The notes below the pieces were generated by a model. The model was not told the DNA's origin and ran no database searches. It was given only the letters and a program-made list of their open reading frames with translations. The position numbers and the translations under genes are program-made. Of a stretch of 64,000 bases of DNA, positions 11,220-20,212 are shown piece after piece (the stretch's first letter is position 1; every line of letters starts with the position of its first letter). This DNA comes from Pyropia yezoensis. Lineage: Eukaryota; Rhodophyta; Bangiophyceae; Bangiales; Bangiaceae. The stretch is from assembly GCA_009829735.1 (NCBI GenBank), contig CM020620.1:7828545-7892544 (forward strand), in the 5' to 3' direction.

Positions 11220-12923
11220 TCACAAGCTACGACGGCGGGCCCGCACCTTGGCAATTTCGACGCGCACACAGAGCGGTCGGGCTTGGCGGCGCACAGCACT
11301 TCGGGCTGCCGCCAACTCCACCAGGCGGTTCTCCTCCGCTTGCTCTCGCCCACGACGCCCACGGTCTGCCACTGCCGCCCGCTCAGCCGCTGCCGCCACC
11401 CGTTCCTCCTTCTTCTGCGCCGCCGCCGCCGCGGTTTCTACCTTCTCGCTCTCGGCCAGCGACCGCGCGACCTCCTTGGCCCGCAACACTGCCAACACCG
11501 CGCTGCTCGAGACATGACAGCCCGCCGTGGTGCTCACAGTACCCGTCTTGGTAACGACAACTGCATTGGCCAGCGACTCTCTTAGTAAAAAGAAACGATC
11601 GTGAACGTCCAGCCACGGGTCAGTCGCGTCGGCGCCGCCCTCGTCGGCGTACGCATCGCTGATGGCAAAGGTCGCGTCACAGAAGGCAGCGGGAGACAGC
11701 GGGCACAGCCCGGTGCCCTTAAACCCGGCTTTGATGATTGACGGGGTTGCAGCCAGCACGTATGCCTCGGTAATCAGCTCACAGGCGCTGTAGATGTTGA
11801 ATTTGCTCAGCACGTTGGCCGGGTTGTTTACGTAGGCGCTGACCCGGCTCTTCGCGGCCTCCTTCATTGGCCCGAAGACGGTGACGTCCAGCGGTTGCGT
11901 AAAGTGGGACGTGTGCGCCGGAAGGGCGTAGACGATGACGTTGTTCTCCACCAATCGAAGAAGAACGCGTAGCGACAAATGGCTTGAATTTCCATCGAAA
12001 ATCACCAGCGTCTTCCCCGTACGCCGCAGCTTCTCAGTTTCAGCCAGGTAGCTGTCCACCCACGCCAGCATGACTTTGGCGTCGACACCCGCAGGGGTAC
12101 GATAAAACACCTTGCCACCGCTCGGCAAGTAATCCGTCGGCGTCTCCGTCTTTCCCCCTGCCAGCGTGCGGTACTTGGCTTCGGTCCCCGGGAGCACGAC
12201 AATGGGGCTGTAAGCACGACCGGTCGCCGCCACAGCGGCGCCGAGGGTGACATGCTCTGCGCCCTTGCCGACGGATATGCCCCGCGACAGCGACTGCCCA
12301 ATTGTGGGGTCCACTAGCACCTTGGCCTTGGTTGCTGCCATGGAGTCCAGAGAGAACCCTGTCTCATCCCAATTGGACATGCGCTCCGCTGTGATCCCAT
12401 GCGTAGCAACGAGATGCTGGAGGATCGATAGGTGGGACGCCACGTTGGCCTTGGTCGTGGCCTGCGCCCGCACTCCCTCCACTTGGCTCTCGTGACGGAG
12501 CCGCAAGCCGTGGCGAGCACAGAACCGCCGCACCCAACCCTCGGACGGCGGCTTGCCCTTCCACTTGGCTTGTTCTTCGGCCGGAAGCTCCGCCACAACA
12601 TCCACCACGGCCTGGCACAGGTGGAGCTTGGAAATATTAAAACCTTGCGCTTGCAGTTTTCCAATAGCGCCCCTCAGACGCTTCTCCGCCGCTGCCGGCA
12701 AGATAGGGGGGCGGCCCAGTCGCCCTCGCGGGCCACGTGAGGCCGACAGCTCACAATGGATGGAGCCAACCGTCGCCCGCTCATCCGGCCCCACTTGTTT
12801 GTTGACCTCCGCCATCGCCTGCCGGATGCTGCGGCCGCCCCGAGCCAGCCGAGCCGCAGTTACCACGCGCCGGTGCGTCAGCTCCCGGATAGTGATGGTC
12901 GACGTGTGCGGCTTCGGTGGCAT
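11220..12923 (-). CDS. pogo/Tigger-family DDD transposase
   Basis: 567 codons from the ATG at 12923. The frame is open further upstream, but there it is Pro-rich and does not look coding. An N-terminal helix-turn-helix region (about residues 10-60) is followed by a CENP-B-type DNA-binding segment (about 75-145, with the W-VRRFCARHGL motif). The DDE_1 catalytic core then has D186 in NWDETGF, D310 in VIFDGNSSH and D346 in QPLDVTVFGPMK. The 35-residue gap before the last Asp and the QPLD-FGP motif are typical of pogo-like transposases. The C-terminal 130 residues are basic and Ala/Glu-rich, with a coiled-coil look. The protein would bind the element ends and cut and paste the element at TA sites in the nucleus. 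No stop or frameshift is seen. Confidence 0.92.
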   Translation of the reverse strand: MPPKPHTSTITIRELTHRRVVTAARLARGGRSIRQAMAEVNKQVGPDERATVGSIHCELSASRGPRGRLGRPPILPAAAEKRLRGAIGKLQAQGFNISKLHLCQAVVDVVAELPAEEQAKWKGKPPSEGWVRRFCARHGLRLRHESQVEGVRAQATTKANVASHLSILQHLVATHGITAERMSNWDETGFSLDSMAATKAKVLVDPTIGQSLSRGISVGKGAEHVTLGAAVAATGRAYSPIVVLPGTEAKYRTLAGGKTETPTDYLPSGGKVFYRTPAGVDAKVMLAWVDSYLAETEKLRRTGKTLVIFDGNSSHLSLRVLLRLVENNVIVYALPAHTSHFTQPLDVTVFGPMKEAAKSRVSAYVNNPANVLSKFNIYSACELITEAYVLAATPSIIKAGFKGTGLCPLSPAAFCDATFAISDAYADEGGADATDPWLDVHDRFFLLRESLANAVVVTKTGTVSTTAGCHVSSSAVLAVLRAKEVARSLAESEKVETAAAAAQKKEERVAAAAERAAVADRGRRGREQAEENRLVELAAARSAVRRQARPLCVRVEIAKVRARRRSL

Positions 12924-13518
12924 GTTTGCCGTGCCAAACAGCCGATGGCCACAGGGAGAGAGGCGCCGGCAGACGCCCCGGGCGGGGGGGGGGGGGGGGT
13001 TGGGGTGGGGGGGGGTGGGGCCGGCAGGTGCCGGGGGGAGGGAGGGGGGAGGGGAGGTGAAGGCAGTGAAGAGGTGTGGCAGCGCGGTCGTTGGACGACG
13101 GGGCGCTGATTGACGTGGGCGCGCTCTTTCGTCCGCCGTGCGAGCCACCCGCGCGAGTGGTGGCCGGTCTGCGTCGTCTGTGTGGCTGTAACGCTTCTCT
13201 GGGAGGCCGAGTGGATCTCCTTTTGACCGCGAAACCATTCCTCATCAAGTTTGCTGGAATTTGCGTACTGGTCGGGGACTATACGGCGCATGACCGCTTC
13301 CACTGCTTGTTTCCGGATGGAGTTGTGGAAGAACATAGTTCCTTCGTATTTTCTTCAAATAGTCAGAGAGATCGTCGGGACAGCCTTCTTTCCTCTGTTT
13401 TTTTTTTTTTCTTGCGCAACGTGTTTCTTCTCTTTTTATTTATTTGCCTGTTCTGAAAGTCAAACCATGGGCAGACGAGCTGGAAACGCACATCCGGCGG
13501 TGTTCCACCATTTGAGCG

Positions 13519-13544
13519 GTGTTCCAGCATTCGAACAGCGTCGA
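13519..13544 (-). repeat. pogo element terminal inverted repeat, right
   Basis: On the minus strand it starts TCGACGCTG and ends GCTGGAACAC, pairing with 9799-9824. It is followed by TA at 13545-13546. Confidence 0.9.
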
Positions 13545-13546
13545 TA

Positions 13547-15846
13547 CGGTGGGCTGCGTGGGGCATAGAGTAGCTGAACGTGCCCACCCGACTCGTCGAG
13601 GCTCGCGCTTGGCCAATAGGACGGCGTCGTTGCGATGCAGCGAAGCTCGTCTTTTCCGGCGCATGTTATATCCTGTCGATCCACAAGAATCGACCAAATC
13701 GTCGATCGACAGACATCTTCAACGGGTACTCAATTCGATGAAGAATAGGGAACGGGGAGTACGTGTTAACCGTCCTCGTTAACGAAGATATTCTTTTTTA
13801 TTCGTTTTCTTTCTCTTGCGGCAGCCTGACCGCTGTGGCGTAGCGCATGCAGGTTCATGCCCTCGATACCCCCCCCCCTACCCCCCCTCCCTCCGCCAGT
13901 AGCCAAAATGGAAGAAGACAGTGACATAACGAGTAGTGGATGATGCAAGGTGGGAACCGGGGGAGGGGGGACGAGGTGAGGCGGGTGCGAAGTGGTTAGG
14001 AGGGGGAGAGGAGGCGAGGAGAGGTGCGCCGTTAGGGAAGACGGACGGGGTGTAGCAGGGGGAGTGGGGGAAAGGGAGGAAGGAGGCGGGGGGTGACAAC
14101 AGTGACGAGGGACAGCAAAAGGCGAGCTCATAACAGCCCGAGGTCACGGTGCTGCGGGCGGCAGCGGAAGCTCCCGCAACCCTCAACCCCCAGCCTTCAG
14201 AAGCCGCACGCCAACGAACGTTGCGCGAGGGGAGGTTCGGAGAAGCGGGTCGGCCGGACCGCGAGGTAGGGGGGAGAAAGTCAAGCGGTGTGGGGTTGAG
14301 TGTGTATACGTCGGAAGGAGGGGGGGGGGGAGCGGGGGGGGGAGGGGGGGTGGAGGGAAGGGGGAAGAAGTGGGGTTGGCTCGAGCAGGGAAAGGGGGCG
14401 GTGTGGGCTGGCCGGAGGCTGCGCGGGCGCAAGGTCGGCGGGGGAGGGACGGGCGGGTCGGCGGGTGAGGGGCGCGCAGTTCGGCCGGTGGAGAGTGGGG
14501 CAGTGTGGTGGGGCAGGCGCCGACCACGTGAGAGCGCGCGGCGTGGAAGATCTCAGTGGGTGCATAGAGAAAAAGCGGGCTTTCTCTGGGCCAATGGTTG
14601 GTCAGATCAGACTGACAACGCGACAGCCCCGCTTCCAGAGCCAATCAGCGAACAGACTGAGAGCGTCGTGCAGATTACAACTCCACCCACAATCAGGGTT
14701 CCGACCAAGAGCGCGCACTTTCACTCGTCCGCCGACCTCGGGTCAACGCCGCCTGCCACCCTTCGACTTAGTCTTCCATCCGCCACCCTGCGCAGTCTCC
14801 CCCCTGCCCGCCTACGCTGCCCACTCAGCCCCCCCCCTCCCTCTCCCCCCCTCTCCCCCCGCCCTCGGGGGGAGGTGGCCCCCTCCCTCGAGCCCGCCTT
14901 AACACTACAAATTCCAGCATTCTCTCACATGGCCCCCCGGGCATCCAGCGTGCTCCAGTAGAGCCGCTCATTGGGGGCACTGGAGGCCCGTGCTGGACTT
15001 AGCTCGGGTCGTTTACAGCAGAAGAGTAGCGGTCTCTCCCGCGCGGGCCTCGAAAGATCGGTCCGCAGTAAGGCCGGACTGATTCGCCAGGTTTCCGGTA
15101 TGCACTTCGTGGTCGAAATACTGGTGCCTGGTTCGTGCTTCTTTTTTGGGTGGGCGGACAGAATGTATGCGGTGGGCTGGTGCGGGCGCTGACTGGACGT
15201 CACGCTGCCGCGGGAGACGAATGGGGGGGCTCCGCGGACGCTGATTGGGCGTGTAGTTGATCATGAGCTTTGATTGGGTGGGTCGAACTGGTTGTATGGT
15301 GGTTGATAGGGCGATGCAGGTGCAGAGCGCGCGCTCTGCATATCGCACCCCACGGCCGCCGATACGCTCCCGGCGTGGTTCTTCTACGCTTCCCGCGCTT
15401 GTCGCGTCTCCCTCCCCCCCCCGCTCCTGTTATGCTTCTGGCAGGCAGCGCTACAACTCCCGCGCTGCCCGCGCGGCTACTGCATGTACCGCCCTGCTTC
15501 CCGCTTTTCCCTACGCGCCACACCGACTGTGCTGCATTTCCCACGCTGCTGATGGTGTGGCCCTCCGGCATGGTTTGCTCTGGCCTGCACGCGGCTGGCT
15601 GCCTGGTCGGATCCGTCGCGGCCCTGTCGTGTACTGGAGGTCCGCGATCGCTATAGGCATACGATGACGTGGTCGGGAGACGGTGCGTTCGCGTCTCCGT
15701 CTTGATTTCAGGGCCGTCCCCCACCCACTCCCCTCACCGCACCACCCCGGCACTCTTCTGACGTCGCCGACGCGCCGGTCTTTTCCTCGAGAGCACGCAA
15801 TCACGACGCGGTTTCCCTACGGAGCATTGGTTGGCTTTCGACCCGC
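13547..15846. other. Intergenic, no supported gene
   Basis: 2.3 kb of G-run and C-run rich DNA (for example 14322-14365 and 14829-14862). Opposite-strand ORFs overlap throughout (14149-14961 plus, 13878-14432 minus) and look like composition artefacts. CCAAT-type pentamers occur at about 14592, 14640 and 15243. They could mark a promoter for the ORFs that start at 15847, but this is weak. Confidence 0.5.
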
Positions 15847-16392
15847 ATGGATGCGGCGGCACAGAATGTCCCGTACGAGAGCGTTCCTGCCGGTGACATT
15901 CCCTTTAACTCACAACCGCCTGCGCCCCTACCTCTCTCCCAGCTCGCTCGCCAGACTGCTTTGCCTGGCCTTTCCCAACTGTATCATGGCGGCTTACTGC
16001 CCTACGGTGACTGGTCGCAAGGCGCACTGCCGCAACGTGGACCAGCCCCCGCCGCAGCGGGCGTGAGAGGGGCTCTCCACTTGGCTCTTCCACCTGTCGG
16101 GCCTCTGCCAACGCTGAGGCTCGCCCATTCTTCTTTCCTTCCGCACCTGAGCTTATCGCAAGCCGTCGACGGCAATGATCGAGACGGTGGCTTCACTGGC
16201 GGAACGGGCGGAGCGACCGGGCTTGCAGCTGAGAGTCCTCGACCAGTCGGCGTTTGTACGACAAGAGGGGTCTCGAGGTTGTTCACGCGGTCGAAGGTGG
16301 CGACGCCGTGCCGACGGATCCCGGGGAGTTTGGAAAGCGAAACCAGGCTATTTCCTCGCCCCATCCGGCTGTGCCTGACCTGCCTTCGTTAG
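15847..16392 (+). CDS. Hypothetical protein, possible first exon of a larger gene
   Basis: 181 codons from an ATG. The first 110 residues are rich in Pro, Leu, Gln and Ala, without the extreme bias of the surrounding GC tracts, and include a PLPLSQLARQT-like helix and a GGLLPYGDW motif. No family is recognised. Other open segments continue in different frames from 16175 to 16490, so the annotated end may be an intron or a frameshift rather than the true C-terminus. It may belong with the disordered ORFs at 16514 and 17555. Low confidence. Confidence 0.3.
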   Translation: MDAAAQNVPYESVPAGDIPFNSQPPAPLPLSQLARQTALPGLSQLYHGGLLPYGDWSQGALPQRGPAPAAAGVRGALHLALPPVGPLPTLRLAHSSFLPHLSLSQAVDGNDRDGGFTGGTGGATGLAAESPRPVGVCTTRGVSRLFTRSKVATPCRRIPGSLESETRLFPRPIRLCLTCLR

Positions 16393-16513
16393 TTGTCTCG
16401 TCACGGACTGGCACGCACAATGTACATCCTCCTGAAGCTTCTCATCCCCGGTCTCGGCGGGTGCGTGGGCTGCGGGCGCGGAGGCGGCTGCGGTGGCGGT
16501 GGCGACGGAGGAC

Positions 16514-17059
16514 ATGCAGCCCGGTGAGCGCGCTGGCGTGCGGCCGGAAGAGCTGTCGGAATTGTTGGCGATCGAGCCGACGGACGAGGCAGCAATGGAG
16601 TCGGTGGGGGACTTGGCGGGAGAGGCGGCGGGTGAGATGGCTCGTGACTCGGCGGGTAACTCAGTGGCCGTGAAGGAGAATCCGTCCACGCGTGGCTCGG
16701 TGGATGCGGCGGTTGTCCCGACGACTGGCGACTCAACGAGCGCAACGACGAAAAAGGCGTCGAAATTCGCATCTTCGACAGCACGCACTGCTCTGGCAGC
16801 TGCTGCTGCCAAGCGCCGCAAGCAAAAACGAGGAAAGAGAGAGAAGGCAGTTGCGGTGCGCTCAGTAAAAGCTGCGAAAAGACCCCGTGGAAAGGGCTCT
16901 CCCCAGTCATCCGGGGCAGGAGCTCAAGTCGGCTCATCCTCGCGCTCTGCACCGTCGAGTGACGGTGATGCTGCGGCTGGGGCAAATACCTCGGCGGAAG
17001 AAGACGCGCGGCAGTCTGCCATGGCTGTCGTAGCTGTAAAAGCGAGCAGCGGCGAATGA
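16514..17059 (+). CDS. Hypothetical disordered, basic protein
   Basis: 181 codons from the first ATG in a frame that is open back to a stop near 16430. The first 70 residues are acidic (EELSELLAIEPTDEAAMES), followed by a Ser/Thr/Ala stretch and then Lys/Arg-rich patches (KRRKQKRGKREK) that look like nuclear localisation signals. No domain is recognised. It lies upstream of a second Ser/Lys/Arg-rich ORF and of the KDZ-like transposase core, on the same strand. It could be an accessory gene of that element or a host gene with introns. Confidence 0.35.
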   Translation: MQPGERAGVRPEELSELLAIEPTDEAAMESVGDLAGEAAGEMARDSAGNSVAVKENPSTRGSVDAAVVPTTGDSTSATTKKASKFASSTARTALAAAAAKRRKQKRGKREKAVAVRSVKAAKRPRGKGSPQSSGAGAQVGSSSRSAPSSDGDAAAGANTSAEEDARQSAMAVVAVKASSGE

Positions 17060-17554
17060 GCTCCAACTTGAGTTCAAAGTTCTCTCTCCGACGAGGACGG
17101 TCAAGAAGGGCAAGCAGCCGGCTCAATCCTCCCGGTTCGCGAGGGCGGAATTCGCGGCGGGGGGCCCTTCGAAGGCGCCCCCTCGTTCTACAACGTCAAC
17201 TCAAGCAGCTGAACGGCCTGGTCGTGCCCGGCCGACCATTGGAAAGAGTACTGCAAATGGACGAAAGCGCATACCGCCGCTGCAAAAGCCGCCTGGGCGA
17301 CCAGCGTGGCATCCTCCGCAACCCGTCGTCCGCCCATCGCTTGGGGTGTTGTCAACGGCGCCCGCTTCGGCCTCACACGCAGCCGCTGCTCAGGGGCCTA
17401 AGGCTTCATCGACTGCGGGCAAGTCGACTTCAGGAGCGGCTTCTTCCGCCGAGGCTGCTGGACTGGTAGCTGCAGCATCCTCGGTGGAAGGATTCAAGGC
17501 AGAGGTGGCGACATCTGAGAAGGAGCCGCGCAAGCAGGCCTCAAGGCCCTGCCA

Positions 17555-18211
17555 ATGTCACCGCGCACTTTGCGCAGAGGGCGCACTGCAGCGTCTTCGA
17601 CAACATTGAAGGACTCGGTTTTGGTTGCAGTTGCCGCCCCAGCGAGGCGCGCTGTCGTCGAGACGACATGTTGCACTGACACGGATATGCCGACCGTATC
17701 GTCTGCTGGCGTGAAGGATGCTAAGAGAACGGCGGGAAGTGATGCTTCCGTTGCCAGAGGCGACACAGACGGCGGCGATCGTCAGCGCACTCAAGGACAA
17801 TCCAGTGCTCTTGCGGCCCCTGAGACCGCCCGTACCCTGCGCAGTGGGACGTTGCAGCAGCCGGGCGTGGGCAAGCATACGACATCCGGGGCTCGCTCCG
17901 TGCACTTTGACGCGAAGCTTCCAGACAGCGCCATGGAGACCCGGTCGGGGAAGACTGGCAGTGCGTCCTCCGTTGCTAATCGACCTCAATCCCGGCGCTT
18001 CCCTCTGCCTGCAAAGAGGTCGGCGCCCACAAAGACGCAGACTGCACCGCCCAAGGGCACTAGACGGGGCTTGACATCTGCCTCCGCACCTGGCGGAGGT
18101 GAGGTGAGCACATCCGTCGCAGGGAGAACCCGGAAGCGGCAAAAGGACGCCGAGTGTGCTTCTGAGGGAGAGCCTTCCTCTCCAGTGAAGACCCGCCGTA
18201 CGAAGAAGTAG
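17555..18211 (+). CDS. Hypothetical disordered, Ser/Thr/Lys/Arg-rich protein
   Basis: 218 codons from an ATG. It is low in order-promoting residues, with repeated basic clusters near the C-terminus (GRTRKRQKD, VKTRRTKK) that suggest nuclear targeting. No catalytic motif or known family is seen. The frame ends 550 bp before the KDZ-like transposase ORF on the same strand. The palindromic TTCGGC...GTGCCGAA motif lies between them. Whether the two are one transcription unit cannot be told from sequence. Confidence 0.4.
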   Translation: MSPRTLRRGRTAASSTTLKDSVLVAVAAPARRAVVETTCCTDTDMPTVSSAGVKDAKRTAGSDASVARGDTDGGDRQRTQGQSSALAAPETARTLRSGTLQQPGVGKHTTSGARSVHFDAKLPDSAMETRSGKTGSASSVANRPQSRRFPLPAKRSAPTKTQTAPPKGTRRGLTSASAPGGGEVSTSVAGRTRKRQKDAECASEGEPSSPVKTRRTKK

Positions 18212-18475
18212 CGCGAAGTGGCTCCTTGTTTGCTTTTTTCTTCAAGACGTTCTTAGTCCTCTTTCTTAAGTGATTTTCTGAAGTTCGTCCATTTGTTAAC
18301 GTGTGCACGTCAAGACGGCCACCGTCGCTTCGGTGGTCAAGTAACACTTCCGAGGCAACAGGTCGGGAGGGAACAGGTCGGGCGCTGTCGGACGGCAGAG
18401 GCTGTTCTCTACGAGTAGCGGGGACGTTAAGACTCCCTGCTGAGAAGGTAGTGCCAATGCTCTGCTTCGTGCCAG

Positions 18476-18533
18476 TTCGGCGTCATACGTTGTGCCGAAC
18501 CGGCTTCTTTAGAACGACCAGTGTTGTGCCGAA
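18476..18533. repeat. GCCGAA palindromic motif cluster
   Basis: TTCGGC...GTGCCGAA arms at 18476-18499, with another TGTGCCGAA at 18525-18533. Related hairpins occur near 52211-52239, 58024, 60080 and 48442. It lies about 230 bp before the KDZ-like ORF. Confidence 0.6.
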
Positions 18534-18763
18534 AGCACGTTAGCAGGATAATTTGGCACGCAATCAACATTCTGCGCCACTTGGTATGGCACCGCCTCTC
18601 GCGCCTTGGTGTCGTGCCGGCAACACTTCACTCAAGCTCCTGTGCAAGCAAAGCCCACCCTTGTCGCCCGGCGGACCTCGAGCCGATTAGCGCTCGTCGT
18701 GATTTTCCTCCTCTTTCGCCGACACACTTCCAACGACTTCGGCGAGTTTTGCATGTCACCAGG

Positions 18764-20212
18764 ATGAGCTCGTCGGGACCCGGCTCATCGGGGCACTCTA
18801 CGCCTGCTGCAGAAGAGCAAGCCGCAGCACCCGCTGCTCCACCCGCGCGCTTTCAGTGCTTGCCGTCGAACTTCTTTCCTGCTTCCGTAAACCCTGACAT
18901 CACGGCAAACCGATGGAGAAAAGTGCGCCTGTTCTTCTCGGCCATGCTGGCAGAGCCAGCCCGCAACGTCTTCGGCGGCTGTGACCTCGTTGATGTGCAG
19001 CTTCTAGGACATGCGTTTGCCAATGATGTTCCAAGTTCAGAGTGGCTGGGCCTGGCGGAGTGTGTCCGCAATGTCGTCTTCGTTTGGCACTTTCTTCTGC
19101 TGGTCAAGAGGCGCATGGACGATGATCCGCTGTTGGCGCATGCCGTTGGAGAGCTCATTCTCTTTGATGCTTCCCGGGGCCCTACTGCGACGGATCTGTT
19201 GGAGACCAAGGCGTCAGAAGCCGCAAAGGAGTATCGCGCCATGTGGCAGGACACATCGACGGAGCAGTATCAAGAGTGGGCGGCGGCCCAAGGCGTGGAG
19301 CCAGCTGTGACCCATGTTGTTGGCCACGCAGCAGTCCAAGCTCGCATTCTAGCGCAAGCAGAGGAAGAGCGGACGGGTCAAGCGTGGCCAGGCCGGAAGC
19401 TGGTAAGGCCTTACCCTGAGGATGCGACAGCAGTGCGAGACCGACGAAGAGCTGCACGACGACGCCGCCGGACACGTCGGCCCGTAGAGCGTCGCCGCCG
19501 TCGTCGCCCGAACAACAGGCTGCTTACCCGACAGCGGTGCACCTGCGACGTTGATAACTGCCGGCATGGGTACCCCCAGTCTCTCATTCGCAGACCGGGG
19601 GTGTTAACGTTTATGTGTGGATGTGGCTGCATCATCGGGTTCGAGTTGCTAAGGGAGACGGACAGTCCGGCCCACCTGGCCGCAGCGCTTGCTCAGCGCT
19701 TTGTGCGGATGCCGCGAGTGGTATACTGCGACACTGCCTGGCAAACACAGCGTAACGCGCTTCACCGCGTGCCCTGGCTCCTGACTGAAGAGGAGGATTC
19801 TTTCTTCATCGACCGCTTCCATCAATGCGGGCAAGTGTGCTCACCTGTTTTTGAGGCCGTCGAGTATCCCGGGATTTCGCGGGGACAGGACACGTCAAGC
19901 GCAGAGCAGCAACACTCCATCAAGAGGAAGTCCAAGTCATCCCTGACGTACATGTCTCAGCACCGCTTCATCGTGCGCTCAAGATACATGGCGGCGTACA
20001 ACAACATTCGCGTGTCACAAAAGCGGGAAGCCAAGGCTGAGAGCGTTCTTGCCCGCGCGGCCAACCAGGCGCTCGCGCCGCTGGAGATCCAGCACCAGAC
20101 TTTAGAGTCATATAACCACAAGGCTATGGTGGACCGCTGCGAGGTGACGGGCTGCAATTGCCGGGAAGGCATCCCTGCAGGTCAATCGCTTGGACTCGAG
20201 AAGAAGCTTTGA
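18764..20212 (+). CDS. KDZ-like transposase catalytic core
   Basis: 482 codons from the ATG at 18764. The N-terminal ~50 residues are disordered and the middle is helical. An Arg-rich segment (RRAARRRRRTRR) follows. Next come a Cys/His cluster (CTCDVDNCRHG, FMCGCG) and a block with YCDTAWQTQRNALHR, PWLL, DRFHQCGQVCS, YPGI, AEQQHS, then LTYMSQHRFIVR. The order of these motifs matches the C-terminal part of KDZ (Kyakuja-Dileera-Zisupton) transposases and their SWIM/CxC relatives, as I know that family. The SWIM finger and CxxC module expected at the N-terminus are absent here. Modules of that kind are found separately at 53.7-55.8 kb with a C48 protease. No stop interrupts the ORF. It is either a split or shortened element gene, or a domesticated copy. 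Confidence 0.65.
   Translation: MSSSGPGSSGHSTPAAEEQAAAPAAPPARFQCLPSNFFPASVNPDITANRWRKVRLFFSAMLAEPARNVFGGCDLVDVQLLGHAFANDVPSSEWLGLAECVRNVVFVWHFLLLVKRRMDDDPLLAHAVGELILFDASRGPTATDLLETKASEAAKEYRAMWQDTSTEQYQEWAAAQGVEPAVTHVVGHAAVQARILAQAEEERTGQAWPGRKLVRPYPEDATAVRDRRRAARRRRRTRRPVERRRRRRPNNRLLTRQRCTCDVDNCRHGYPQSLIRRPGVLTFMCGCGCIIGFELLRETDSPAHLAAALAQRFVRMPRVVYCDTAWQTQRNALHRVPWLLTEEEDSFFIDRFHQCGQVCSPVFEAVEYPGISRGQDTSSAEQQHSIKRKSKSSLTYMSQHRFIVRSRYMAAYNNIRVSQKREAKAESVLARAANQALAPLEIQHQTLESYNHKAMVDRCEVTGCNCREGIPAGQSLGLEKKL

Larger units (their letters stand above)
9797..13546 (-). mobile_element. Complete pogo/Tigger-type DNA transposon
   Basis: A 3746-bp element bounded by 26-bp terminal inverted repeats (9799-9824 and 13519-13544) that differ at one base. 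Both are flanked by a TA dinucleotide (9797-9798 and 13545-13546), the target duplication expected for Tc1/mariner/pogo elements. It contains one intact transposase gene on the minus strand (11220-12923). Shorter related motifs ending TGGAACAC lie just inside each end (near 10007-10030 and 13500-13517), so the termini have subterminal repeats. The intact ORF and near-perfect ends suggest a young and possibly autonomous copy. Confidence 0.85.
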
